A stretch of 64,000 nucleotides of DNA, taken from the NCBI GenBank assembly GCA_963703355.1, contig OY969813.1, positions 3,534,001-3,598,000 on the forward strand. Direction: 5' to 3'. The DNA comes from Puia sp963703355 (GTDB lineage: Bacteria; Bacteroidota; Bacteroidia; Chitinophagales; Chitinophagaceae). A program made the position numbers and the translations under genes. Below, piece by piece: positions 27,410-36,849 of this stretch (positions within the stretch are counted from its first letter, which is position 1; the number at the start of each line of letters is the position of its first letter). The notes under the pieces were generated by a model that saw nothing but the letters and a program-made list of their open reading frames with translations, had not been told where the DNA came from and ran no database searches.

Positions 27410-29431
27410 CTACGCCGAAGTCTTTTCCCCTTCAAGGAGCGAAGTATTTGGATGCTCTGCTGGTGGATTTGCCCTCATTGCTAATGGCAGCGCGAGATCG
27501 CCTTCGACAAAATACATATCGATCTCACCTATATTTTTTGCCGAAATCTTCCCGCGATAAATACAGCGGAAATGGTGCTTGATGAGATTATAGGTTGCTT
27601 CTGATATATTCACGAGACCGGCCTCTCCATTGCTTTCCATTCTGCTCGCAATATTTACGGTACTGCCCCAGATATCATAAGCATATTTTTTTCTGCCAAC
27701 TACTCCGGCAACCAACGGGCCGCTATGAACTCCAATTCTCAGTTCCCAGTTCGGCAGCCCGCGCGCTGTTCTTTTTTTATTTAACTCATCCATCCAGTCC
27801 CGGATCTCCAACGCTGCCTTCACAATATTTACCGGATGTTGTTCATCTTTTATGGGTATCCCACCAGCGCACATATACGAATCTCCAATCGTTTTGATCT
27901 TTTCCAGATTGTACTTATCAATGATATCGTCAAAAGCGCGGAAACAAATATTAAGTTCATTCACTACTTCCTGCGGTGAGAGTACATCCGCATGACTGGT
28001 AAATCCTTTGAAATCCGTAAAGAGAACGGAAGCTAGATCAAAATATTTAGGCGTTGCCTTTCCATTCTCCTGCAGCTCGGCGGCCACTTCGGCGGGCAGG
28101 ATATTTTGCAGGAGACTTTCAATCTGGGCTTTTTGTTTGTCGAGAATAATATTCGTCTTTGCCTTCTCCCTATAATTTCGAAAAAGCACAAAGGCAATTA
28201 ATAAAATGAGTACAAGTCCCGCGAATATGAAAGTTTTCTGAATTTTCTGACTCCTCAGTTCAAGTTCCTGTAGTTTTTTGTCCTTGGTCAAAAGATTAAT
28301 CTGATTTTGCCGGGTTTGAATTTCAAAATTCTGCTGCAGCGAAGCCAGCTTGTCATTCAGCGTTTTATTGTTCAGCGTATCCGCAATATCGCTGAAAAGC
28401 TTTTGATATTGGTAGGCCCTGTGATCATCTCCCATTTTGGAATAAGTAGCCGCAAGTCCCGCATACGCATCGTCCATTTCCTTGTAAGCTGGTATGATAG
28501 CTGCAATGGAATCTGCTTTTTGATAAGAAATCATCGCAGCAGGAAATTCATTTTTTGCAAAATATATATCACCAAGAGTTGTCAGGGATTGCGTCATCGC
28601 CAGCTTGGAATCAAACTGGCTGGCCATCCCGTACGATAGCTGCGCAAAGTGAATGGCTTTGTTGAAGTCCGCTTTTTTTGCATACACGAGCGCCATACCG
28701 CGCAGGGGAACGGGCATATTGATCGTATTTTCAAAAGCCTTCATTGACTTGTCGTAAAAGAAAATGGCCGAATCAAATTTGTCTGACCCTCTGTAAATTT
28801 CTGCCAGATTTACGCTGGAGCCACCAATGATAATTTTATCTCCGGTTTTCTCGCTGAGGTTTAATGCTCTTAAGAAAAAGTCAAGGGCCTTGCCGGTTGT
28901 AGCTTGTTTATTGAGATATACATTGGCGATATTCGAGTAGGCAGTCGCAATACCATCATTATCTCCGATTTTTTCCGCCACACTGAGCGATTGAAAATAA
29001 CTATCCAGTGCCCTGTCATCAGTACCGGTTGAATAATAAACGGTACCCAGGTTGTTGAGCATCCTGGCCTTACTTTCAAGATCGCCAATGGAATCATATA
29101 CATGCAGGGAACGGGTATAATATTCGAGGGCAGAAGAAGTGTTGCCCTGGTAATAATATGCAATCCCGATATTTTTCAGTGCAAGTGCAATGCCCGGAGC
29201 ATAGTGAAACTGCTGGGCCAGCTCCAATGCCTGCGTGCCGTAGTTTTTGGCCTGCTCTGTGGACGAATCCAGAAAAAAACTGCTGAGCTGAAGAAGTATC
29301 CTGACTTTAAATGTGTCTTCTTTTGCATCCTGCAGCATATTTTTTAAACTGTCTGCAGTATGCACCTGACTCATCCCACGGAACGAAACGAATACCAGAA
29401 AAGATAAAATAATACTTTTTCTCATGTTCAT
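27410..29431 (-). CDS. Class III adenylate cyclase with TPR sensor (cyclase C-terminal)
   Basis: A 673-residue protein: signal peptide (MNMRKSIILSFLVFVSFRGMSQ), seven or so TPR units in the periplasm (about 30-370), a coiled segment, one transmembrane helix (FIFAGLVLILLIAFVLFRNY, near 405) and a cytoplasmic cyclase domain (about 460-640). Catalytic features are complete: Asp in LFTDFKGFTS, Lys and Asp in EKIKTIGDSY, Asp in YDIWGSTVNIASRM with the Asn/Arg pair. The Lys/Asp combination is that of ATP-specific cyclases. It thus transduces an envelope signal into cAMP. The domain order is opposite to that of the cyclase at 23567. Confidence 0.92.
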   Translation of the reverse strand: MNMRKSIILSFLVFVSFRGMSQVHTADSLKNMLQDAKEDTFKVRILLQLSSFFLDSSTEQAKNYGTQALELAQQFHYAPGIALALKNIGIAYYYQGNTSSALEYYTRSLHVYDSIGDLESKARMLNNLGTVYYSTGTDDRALDSYFQSLSVAEKIGDNDGIATAYSNIANVYLNKQATTGKALDFFLRALNLSEKTGDKIIIGGSSVNLAEIYRGSDKFDSAIFFYDKSMKAFENTINMPVPLRGMALVYAKKADFNKAIHFAQLSYGMASQFDSKLAMTQSLTTLGDIYFAKNEFPAAMISYQKADSIAAIIPAYKEMDDAYAGLAATYSKMGDDHRAYQYQKLFSDIADTLNNKTLNDKLASLQQNFEIQTRQNQINLLTKDKKLQELELRSQKIQKTFIFAGLVLILLIAFVLFRNYREKAKTNIILDKQKAQIESLLQNILPAEVAAELQENGKATPKYFDLASVLFTDFKGFTSHADVLSPQEVVNELNICFRAFDDIIDKYNLEKIKTIGDSYMCAGGIPIKDEQHPVNIVKAALEIRDWMDELNKKRTARGLPNWELRIGVHSGPLVAGVVGRKKYAYDIWGSTVNIASRMESNGEAGLVNISEATYNLIKHHFRCIYRGKISAKNIGEIDMYFVEGDLALPLAMRANPPAEHPNTSLLEGEKTSA

Positions 29432-29519
29432 GTAATGCGATCAGCGATTACTCCCTGCCGGAATATTTCCGGTTTTCTACATTCTAAATTACATCATAAA
29501 AAAACATCTCTCACGTACA

Positions 29520-32500
29520 TTACATTTTCACGACCCGGAACACCTGAAAGGCGTCTCCCACTTTCACGCGTATAAAATACATACCGCTGCTGAGTCTGCT
29601 CAAATCCACCTGCAGACTTTGCGCAGAAAGGATTTTTGCATTCGCCGGATACGTTTTTCCGTACGCGTCGAGCAGCTGGATATTATCGGACGACAAACTG
29701 CCATTCTTAATTTGAATTGTAACCTGTCCTTTCGATGGGTTCGGGTACACCGATGCCACCGGATCGATGGTTTCAACCGTTGGTGTTTCTTCTGTGGATT
29801 CAGCTTCCAAGGCTACGCCGGATTGCTCATTGGTGTGGGTCGTGCTGCATTTTTTGGATGAAGAACTGGCCGTTACCGTTGTCCTGTTGTTCCCACTATA
29901 AGCAATGAGTGACCAGGTAAGCGGTGATCCGTCGAAATAAATACTGAAACTGCCGGAGCCGCTTGGGAATACCTGAGGCTGCTGACCACTGTACCTGCCC
30001 GACGACGTCAGATTGTTATTGGAGCCGATGGGAACATAAACCGGCGACGAGTTCGGGTTATTAAACGTGAACGTGGCCTGGTATGGAAATCCCGACGGAT
30101 CATGAGATAGCGCCTTTACACAACTCAGATTCAGCGAACAGTTATTTCCTCGGTCTTCATTTACATACAGCGTGCCTGGCAGATAAACGATCGAATAATT
30201 TGCAGGATTTGTGAGTACCAGTGCCGACGGAGTAACCGTATAAACTCCCGGATGTTCTTTATAGTAAACCGGGCTCACCGTGTACACGGGACCGGAAACC
30301 ACAGTTGTTGAAGTACAATCCGCATTTTTAAATCCGGTGATGGTGGAAGTAAATGCAGGCAGGGAAGCATCGTCACTGATCACCTGGTCGTTCGCTTTTA
30401 CCGTGAGCGGAGCCGGTCCTACCGTAATCACGCCGTTCACATCCGTGATGTTATAATTAAGCGATGATCCTCCCGTTAGGGTGATTGGATAAATCCCCAC
30501 AGGTGACGCTGTAGTTGCTATCGTACTGATCGATGGCGGAACCACCACACAGGATGCCTGATCCCCGTTCAAAAAGCCACTATAGGTGACCGTTAGTGGC
30601 GGATTTACATCGCCATATACTTTGGATTTATTATCTGCCGTGGCCGTAAGCGCAGCCTGTTTGATCGTGAGGGTGCCGATGCTGTCGTTAAAGGAATAGT
30701 TCGGATCACTTCCTCCGGTAACCGTGATATTATAAGCGCCCGCAGGTGAAGTAACCGTAGCTGTTGTACTCGCTACAGGTTTGATAGCAATCTTCGAAGT
30801 ATCATCTCCATTCACGAAACCGGAATAATTAATCGCAAATACAGGATTCAGTGCGCCATATAAACGCGAGGTATCTCTGGCTGCTGCTTTGAGCGCAAAC
30901 TTATTCACCGTGAGATTTCCGTCTATATAGTTCAATGTATAGTTGGAAGGTGCAGTCAGTGAAACGCCTCCGGGCACTATTTTATAAGTTCCTGCGCCGG
31001 GGTTTCCGCTAACCGGATTGTTTGACTGGTCAGTTAAAGAATGGGCAGGAAGCGAAGAAAATACATTGCCGATCGAATCGAGATACTGGAATCCATATGC
31101 GGAATCACTAAATGCTGGCGTTGTTCCGTAAGCTATTGTTGTATCAAGCGCTTTTACTGTTAAGGGTGCGGGCGTAATCGTCAGATGTCCGAGGCCGTAA
31201 TTAATATTAAAATTATCAGATAACATCGCACCCGGTACAATGGTATTCACACCTGCAGTTAATCCCGTGATCAGGTTGATGGATTTCGGCGTGGATATAC
31301 TGTCCGCCGCCAGATCTAATGAATCCACGATCACAGCCAGACTGCTATTGCTGGTATCCGTAATACTTGCACCACTCAGAATAGGCGAACTTCTTGTGAT
31401 GGCAAAACCATTGAGGACACTCGCGCCTCGGGTAATAGCAAAACCGCTCAGGAGGCCGCGACCATTTACTAAACTTATGTTGGCCGAATCCGCTTCATAG
31501 TTTACAATGGATTGCGCGGGAACAGTGATCGTCATTTCCACTGTATCCAGTACAACAGGTGAGCTGCTCACCACCGGCGCGCCGCGCGTGATGGCAAATC
31601 CTCTGGTAATCGCAAAACCACGCGTGATAGCAAATCCCCTCGTGATAGCGAAACCACTCGCCATGATACTCAGCCTGGCTAAATCAGCATCTGTGAGGGA
31701 TTGCGTTCTCGTGATGGCAAAACCATTCACCAGGGCAAAAATAGTATCGATGAGATTTGACTGATGAATCGATTCTATTTGATTCAGGAACGGAATTTTG
31801 TCTGCATCGGCAATATTACTATCGGGGTAACTGTAGTTAAAAGCAAAATTGCCAAACTGTGCACCATAAGTAACCGTTGTGTCTTTCGGTGTGATCAGCA
31901 GCGGCATCTTATTTATGGAAAGAAGTCCATCGTTGAAAATAAAATTATAGAGTTCTGTCAAACCTTCATCCGTAGGATCCGTAAGATCGAGTGGCCTGTG
32001 TTGTGTTGGCCTGATATAATATATGCCTACGTCCGACATACTATTGGCAGGAGTGGAATAATCCAGGCTGTCCAGCCTAAGCTGCGCAAGGGTTAAAGAA
32101 GTATTTTGAATCGAATCGCCATCAATTAAAACGGAAGAAGTAAATGCTGGTATTTTTTCACCATACAGTTTACTCTGTGGATTTGCATTCACGATAATCG
32201 TCTTTTTAGTCGGGGTAAAGAAAAACAGCGTGTCAGAATATCCGCCGTCATTTCCATTAGGAGAAATGGATTTTGTAAATACCTGAATCGCGGGGTTGCC
32301 CGTAAAGGCCGGAATACTCGCTGTTGCTGTGGTGGGACTCTGAATTACGGTAGGTACTGGCTGACCGCGGAAAGTAACCGTTGAATTTGAATTCAGAAAA
32401 TCTCCCTGCACCGTAATATGAATGGGTTGCGTTCCCGGTATAACAGACGGATCCTGTTGAACGAGTTTTGTGATAACAGGTGTTGGTGATGCAAAAGTTT

Positions 32501-35500
32501 TCATGGCCGTATCTGCCTGTATCAAGCCATAACCTGTGCCGGCATTATATCCCGCTCCGCCATTTTGAAATGCTGTAGTCTGCAAGAGTGTTTTCATCTG
32601 GGCGGGCGTGATGGTCTGGTTGGAATATTTTTGTTTGCCTTCCAGCAGCAGCGCTGCAACGCCTGCTGCATTCGGCGCAGCGCAGGAAGTTCCAAAGAAA
32701 CTGGGGAAGGGTGTTCCGCTGATATTGATATTACCAAAATTCACCGTGGTACTTACGCCGTCGGGAGCCACGATGTCCGGCTTTTGACGGTCCGTACCCC
32801 CTATCAGCGTGCCTCCATAAGAGGAAAAGGTTTCCAGCTGGAACGGACTCACTCCGTATGCCGGGGTCTGGGTATAACGCGCAGCTCCAACCGAAATGGC
32901 GCCGGCCGCGTTCGCGTGACCTACAATAGTGGAAGTTCCGGAATTGAAATTATTGATGGTGAGGTTGCCACGAAAAACAACATACTTGAAGTTTACATTG
33001 GTGGTGCCAAAAGCACGAATGATCATCAGATTCGTAGTGGTGTTCGTCGTTACAGTAAAGGGCATCACTTCCAATGGATCTCCTCCGATATTGTTTCTGT
33101 TAAAACCAAACAGCGTATTGCCGGTGGCGTCGGTTAAATAAAAATCCAGATCGGTGGTAGTACCATTGAGCGAATTGCCCATGGAATAGATCGAGTCCTG
33201 CCATTGAAGCACAATCGTGTAGGTACCGGGAGTCAGCGAAAGATTCTGATAAATACTTCCCCCAAAATCATGCGCCTGACCTACAATACCATTCGGTGCC
33301 GGTGCAGGATTAAAAGTTCCCGAATACGATGCGCGGCCATCATTACCCGCAGCCGTAAAATAAGATACACCCTGTGCTACCACGGTATTCACTGCCTGCG
33401 CAACGACTCCGTCCTGTAAAAATGGTTCGGTAATATAAGTAACGTCATCTACGATCACGTTGCAGTTATCCTGCTGAAGCTGCAGGATTCCCTGAGCAAA
33501 ATCTCCTGAACTGATAAAGCCCGTTCTGAAATCCAGTGTTGCTTTGGGCGCAACACCGTGAACAACCTGCAGCATCGCGCGACCTTCATCACTTGCTCTT
33601 CCATAAGGATATTCCTGGAGAACCTTCACAGGAATAAAATTACTATCAGGATTATTGGGCGCTCCCGGCAAGATACCGTTCGCCACATCGGCCTGTGCTG
33701 CTGTTCCGGTAACCGTATTATAACTATCCGACAACACGCCCACTTTTACGCCCCTTCCGGCTACATTATATCCCTGCTTTACAAAATTGGAACGCATTGC
33801 CGTATCCCCCTGCACTGGCAAAATACTTCCATTGCCCAGTGGCGGGAAAAGAGGTCTGCAGTAATCGATCAGAACCGGCAGACTGTCCAGCTTTTTTAAA
33901 TTGGCAATAGGGTAGGTGCCTGTGATGATTAAATTATTGGGACCATTATTCACCAGGTTGGTCATTCCGTAGGGTGGCGTCTGGATCAGGGAAAGAAGGT
34001 TTTGGTATTGACCCTGTTTTGCAATCACTTCTATCTGTACCGTATTCTGATTCAGAATGAAAATCGTTTTCGCGGAATCAGTCACCAATCCGAAATTCTG
34101 GTATAATGAATTCAATTCTGATCCGATCAGGTTCGTTGTTTTTCCTCCTGCTGGTGGTGGATAATAAGGAAGAATGCAGGAAACGAAAGTTACCAATGCG
34201 GTATCGGTGGCCGTGCATCCACCGGAGGGGTCCGTTACCGTTAGTACGTAGGTGCCGGCTGCAGAAACAGTGGGCGTTAAAGTGGTATTACCCGAAACGA
34301 TCGCGCCTCCGTTCAGAGCGGTCCAGTTGTATAATACACCCGTCGACGTGGAGGAACCACTCAGTTGAACGGTGGGATTGGTGCAGCTGATTTGCTGATC
34401 GGGACCCGCGTTGGCATTCGGAGTGGTGCAGAAAATATACGGATCGTAATTACATACCACACCGTAGCGCACATTCACCTGTGTGGTACTCCATAGCGCA
34501 CCTGTTATGGTTGAAGTGCCGAGCGTTGCGCCGATGTTGATACCAGAATATGGTGCCCATACCGTGCCCTTCCATTCCGAATTTCTTCCCGGCAAAAGCC
34601 AGTTCGTCATCGTGAATGCATAGTTACCCAGAGAACAGGAAGATCCCGATCCATGTGTTTCGAGGAATATTTTCGATGCATCGCCACCGTTCAATAAGTT
34701 CACGTTGAGGATATTCACGTTCACGTCGCCATATACGTAAATGCGGAAAGTTCCTGTAGTGCTATTTTTAAAATCAAAATTAAAGGTGGATGCCAGCAGC
34801 CCGGAATTCTGAATGCTTTTGAAAACATAAATGCCGGGACCGGAGAAGGTTAAAGTTTTTCCGGCCGGAAGATTTACTGTTCCATATGAGCCAGGTGTTA
34901 TCGTGGCGGTTGTGGTAATATTATTGGTTCCTGCGGCAGGAAAAGTCGTAATGGGTGGCATAACCGGCATCGTGGGGAGAGCGGCCAGTGTTGTACTATT
35001 TCCGCCGGCGGGTGTCGGGCCCAAATACGAATATGCAGCCGGATGGGTTACTTTGCCTGAAACGATTCCACTTCCAACGAAAATCTTGCCATTCACATCG
35101 ATATTTCCTTTGAGAAAAGAATTGGTACCCGCCTGAAAAATATAACCACCCGCTCCGGAACCATTGGCAGCGGTAATTCTGCCGCTAACCGTATCGGTAT
35201 TGGAAAGCTGTATGGTACCTCCGCTGAATATATTTCCTGTAATGTTGGCGCGATTGTTTGCGAGAACCGTTGAAAAAGATCCCACGGCTCCTCCACCCAG
35301 CACATCACAGTTCAGACCAATATATACTCCGCAACCCGGGGAAGGAGTAAACAAACCCGGACCTGAAGGACAGGCACCCGCGCCACCAAACAACATGAAG
35401 TCGGTTATTTTCGTTTGCTGTGCAAGAGAAAAACGTGGTATCATGACCGTTACCAACAGGATAACGGGGAAGCTTCTTACATAGTAATGAAAGAATGCAT

Positions 35501-35513
35501 AAAGTATTTTCAT
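29520..35513 (-). CDS. Giant secreted S8/S53-like protease with DUF3494, MBG and T9SS domains
   Basis: A 1997-residue protein. Order: signal peptide (1-31); DUF3494 ice-binding-like adhesin domain (about 35-350); PKD/Ig-like domain (about 365-440); linker domain (about 450-560); subtilase fold (about 580-990) with Asp in VLSDSYNT (about 595), SDEGRAM where the usual His block lies (about 642) and the Ser in FGTSCAAPNAAG (about 940); IPT/TIG domain (about 1010-1090); at least six MBG-type modules (about 1100-1780), one interrupted by seven GFAITR peptides (1264-1374); a unique domain; and a T9SS type A sorting domain (VYPNPSKGQ to MYFIRV, about 1920-1997). It is probably anchored on the cell surface or released, acting in adhesion or extracellular proteolysis. 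Confidence 0.9.
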   Translation of the reverse strand: MKILYAFFHYYVRSFPVILLVTVMIPRFSLAQQTKITDFMLFGGAGACPSGPGLFTPSPGCGVYIGLNCDVLGGGAVGSFSTVLANNRANITGNIFSGGTIQLSNTDTVSGRITAANGSGAGGYIFQAGTNSFLKGNIDVNGKIFVGSGIVSGKVTHPAAYSYLGPTPAGGNSTTLAALPTMPVMPPITTFPAAGTNNITTTATITPGSYGTVNLPAGKTLTFSGPGIYVFKSIQNSGLLASTFNFDFKNSTTGTFRIYVYGDVNVNILNVNLLNGGDASKIFLETHGSGSSCSLGNYAFTMTNWLLPGRNSEWKGTVWAPYSGINIGATLGTSTITGALWSTTQVNVRYGVVCNYDPYIFCTTPNANAGPDQQISCTNPTVQLSGSSTSTGVLYNWTALNGGAIVSGNTTLTPTVSAAGTYVLTVTDPSGGCTATDTALVTFVSCILPYYPPPAGGKTTNLIGSELNSLYQNFGLVTDSAKTIFILNQNTVQIEVIAKQGQYQNLLSLIQTPPYGMTNLVNNGPNNLIITGTYPIANLKKLDSLPVLIDYCRPLFPPLGNGSILPVQGDTAMRSNFVKQGYNVAGRGVKVGVLSDSYNTVTGTAAQADVANGILPGAPNNPDSNFIPVKVLQEYPYGRASDEGRAMLQVVHGVAPKATLDFRTGFISSGDFAQGILQLQQDNCNVIVDDVTYITEPFLQDGVVAQAVNTVVAQGVSYFTAAGNDGRASYSGTFNPAPAPNGIVGQAHDFGGSIYQNLSLTPGTYTIVLQWQDSIYSMGNSLNGTTTDLDFYLTDATGNTLFGFNRNNIGGDPLEVMPFTVTTNTTTNLMIIRAFGTTNVNFKYVVFRGNLTINNFNSGTSTIVGHANAAGAISVGAARYTQTPAYGVSPFQLETFSSYGGTLIGGTDRQKPDIVAPDGVSTTVNFGNINISGTPFPSFFGTSCAAPNAAGVAALLLEGKQKYSNQTITPAQMKTLLQTTAFQNGGAGYNAGTGYGLIQADTAMKTFASPTPVITKLVQQDPSVIPGTQPIHITVQGDFLNSNSTVTFRGQPVPTVIQSPTTATASIPAFTGNPAIQVFTKSISPNGNDGGYSDTLFFFTPTKKTIIVNANPQSKLYGEKIPAFTSSVLIDGDSIQNTSLTLAQLRLDSLDYSTPANSMSDVGIYYIRPTQHRPLDLTDPTDEGLTELYNFIFNDGLLSINKMPLLITPKDTTVTYGAQFGNFAFNYSYPDSNIADADKIPFLNQIESIHQSNLIDTIFALVNGFAITRTQSLTDADLARLSIMASGFAITRGFAITRGFAITRGFAITRGAPVVSSSPVVLDTVEMTITVPAQSIVNYEADSANISLVNGRGLLSGFAITRGASVLNGFAITRSSPILSGASITDTSNSSLAVIVDSLDLAADSISTPKSINLITGLTAGVNTIVPGAMLSDNFNINYGLGHLTITPAPLTVKALDTTIAYGTTPAFSDSAYGFQYLDSIGNVFSSLPAHSLTDQSNNPVSGNPGAGTYKIVPGGVSLTAPSNYTLNYIDGNLTVNKFALKAAARDTSRLYGALNPVFAINYSGFVNGDDTSKIAIKPVASTTATVTSPAGAYNITVTGGSDPNYSFNDSIGTLTIKQAALTATADNKSKVYGDVNPPLTVTYSGFLNGDQASCVVVPPSISTIATTASPVGIYPITLTGGSSLNYNITDVNGVITVGPAPLTVKANDQVISDDASLPAFTSTITGFKNADCTSTTVVSGPVYTVSPVYYKEHPGVYTVTPSALVLTNPANYSIVYLPGTLYVNEDRGNNCSLNLSCVKALSHDPSGFPYQATFTFNNPNSSPVYVPIGSNNNLTSSGRYSGQQPQVFPSGSGSFSIYFDGSPLTWSLIAYSGNNRTTVTASSSSKKCSTTHTNEQSGVALEAESTEETPTVETIDPVASVYPNPSKGQVTIQIKNGSLSSDNIQLLDAYGKTYPANAKILSAQSLQVDLSRLSSGMYFIRVKVGDAFQVFRVVKM
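31392..31724 (-). repeat. Seven 18-bp units each encoding GFAITR
   Basis: Four units are in tandem (31584-31601, 31602-31619, 31620-31637, 31638-31655) and three are isolated (31392-31409, 31428-31445, 31707-31724). Every one translates to Gly-Phe-Ala-Ile-Thr-Arg, yet the DNA differs at several third positions and in Arg codon choice (AGG, CGT, AGA, CGC, CGA). The peptide, not the DNA, is conserved. Confidence 0.95.
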
Positions 35514-35873
35514 ACAATTCAGGGGCTGGGCGTTGGGGGTTCTAAATATTATTAATAAATGCGCGACGTAATTCAGTCACGATCATACTTATTCATAAGA
35601 TTTAGACTATTAAGAACAGAACGCTTAAAGGGGTAGCAAGCAAGAGTAATCCAAGGTAAACAGACAGAAAAACCAACACACGATTCAGGACCGGTACCCC
35701 ACCCTGAGACGGGTTGAAGTGATAACCGCTTTTATATCTGATTCTATTTGAACGGTTTAAAACTAAGAATTAAAGTTGGAACAATCAAAAATTGTATGTC
35801 GAATTTTAATACATTTTCGTGCTCAGGGCATGGCGAAACAATATGATCTTGTTCATCTGAGTGCAGGGTTTAG
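35514..35873. other. Intergenic stretch with no recognised feature
   Basis: AT-rich leader region of the giant secreted protein. I found no tRNA, no TAnnTTTG box on the minus strand and no repeat array. Several short A/T runs are present but nothing that can be assigned. Confidence 0.5.
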
Positions 35874-36105
35874 TTAAGTACAGAAATGATGAGATCCCGG
35901 TATTTTTTTATGTAATCCTTGGCGTTTGCCGGAAATGTTCCAGGAAGTTTGCCAATTAATTTGATTAGTTTATTTCTTAGCAGGTTGTCGGACTTAAAAT
36001 CCATTTCGATATTTTCTTTTGTAAAATCTCTAATCTTGTCACCTATGCTTTTGGAATATCGAAAAAACCCCCAGGATGTCTCGAATACGATTCGGTGATA
36101 TAAAT
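35874..36105 (-). pseudogene. Possible C-terminal gene remnant
   Basis: The minus strand is open for about 77 codons ending at TAA 35874, with a protein-like, helical and basic composition (IRDFTKENIEMDFKSDNLL, then IKLIGKLPGTFPANAKDY). No good start exists before the in-frame TGA at its upstream end; the only internal ATG would leave 44 residues. It looks like the tail of a decayed or frameshifted gene just downstream of the DJ-1 family gene. The family is not recognised. Confidence 0.3.
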
Positions 36106-36133
36106 GTCTACGCGTGTTTCAATTTGCAATTGT

Positions 36134-36748
36134 TCATTGTATACAGAAATTATCATCGTCTTTATTTTCTGTCCAATCATATTCTATATCGAAACAGACT
36201 TTTCTTGCAAATTCTAATCCATGAACATCGCTGAGGAAACCGAGTGTCATATCCATACCTGCACTTACTCCTGAAGATGTATAATATTTCCCGTCCACTG
36301 TCCACCGGGCCTTCCTGATCCAATGTACATTTTCATTGCTTGTAATAACCCAATTGAAGGCTCTCTTGTTGGAAGTTGCCTTCCTGCCGTCCAACAGTCC
36401 GGTTTTTGCAAGCAACGCACTTCCTGTACAAACAGTCAGCACATACTTACTCAGCGATGCCACTTCCCGAATTTTATCGATGAGCAGGGTGTTCTCAATT
36501 TGATGTCGCGTACCGGGGCCACCGGGAATGAGAAAAATGCCCGTTCCCGATTTTATATTTTCAATTTTCTGAGTTGCAATTGAGACGTTGTGACCATTTT
36601 TAATTTGCCCTCCCGGTAATGAATAGAAATTTATGATATAATGATCCTTCAGCCTGCCCAAAATTTCTACGGGTCCAAATACATCCAGTGTCTCAAAGTC
36701 CTCAAACAAAAAGATGCCGACATCCATCGGAGTGTTTTTATTTAGCAT
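36134..36748 (-). CDS. DJ-1/PfpI family protein (isonitrile-hydratase/GATase1-like)
   Basis: A 204-residue cytoplasmic protein. The nucleophile elbow is VLTVCTGSALLAKTGLLDG (Cys near residue 99), with the N-terminal acidic residue in FLFEDFETLDVFGPVEIL and the GGPGTRHQ oxyanion segment. The later block ATSNKRAFNWV and TSSGVSAGMDMTLGFL match the subgroup related to isonitrile hydratase and the sensor half of GlxA regulators, here without a DNA-binding domain. The ATG at 36748 is preferred to the TTG at 36757. Substrate not known. It is divergent from the damaged lipoprotein gene. Confidence 0.9.
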   Translation of the reverse strand: MLNKNTPMDVGIFLFEDFETLDVFGPVEILGRLKDHYIINFYSLPGGQIKNGHNVSIATQKIENIKSGTGIFLIPGGPGTRHQIENTLLIDKIREVASLSKYVLTVCTGSALLAKTGLLDGRKATSNKRAFNWVITSNENVHWIRKARWTVDGKYYTSSGVSAGMDMTLGFLSDVHGLEFARKVCFDIEYDWTENKDDDNFCIQ

Positions 36749-36811
36749 GATTAACAAAAGCTATCACAATATTAGCCTGATTTAACTTTAGTTTATCCCC
36801 GTGGGACATGG

Positions 36812-36829
36812 TTCAATCCCAGGATTGAA
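36812..36829. other. Palindrome in a divergent gap
   Basis: TTCAATCC and GGATTGAA are perfect inverted 8-bp arms separated by 2 nt, midway between the DJ-1 family gene and the lipoprotein-like gene. It could be an operator or a small hairpin. The GGTTCAATCCC string superficially resembles a tRNA T-arm, but no tRNA surrounds it. Confidence 0.3.
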
Positions 36830-36849
36830 ATAAAAAGCCGAAATTCATA

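Noticed and set aside
31240..31764. Plus-strand frames with VIAKPL repeats
   Set aside because: Antisense shadows of the GFAITR-encoding segment; the sense frame belongs to a 1997-codon gene.
36805..36835. tRNA-like T-arm (GGTTCAATCCC)
   Set aside because: No acceptor, D or anticodon stem can be formed around it; the motif is explained by an 8-bp palindrome.
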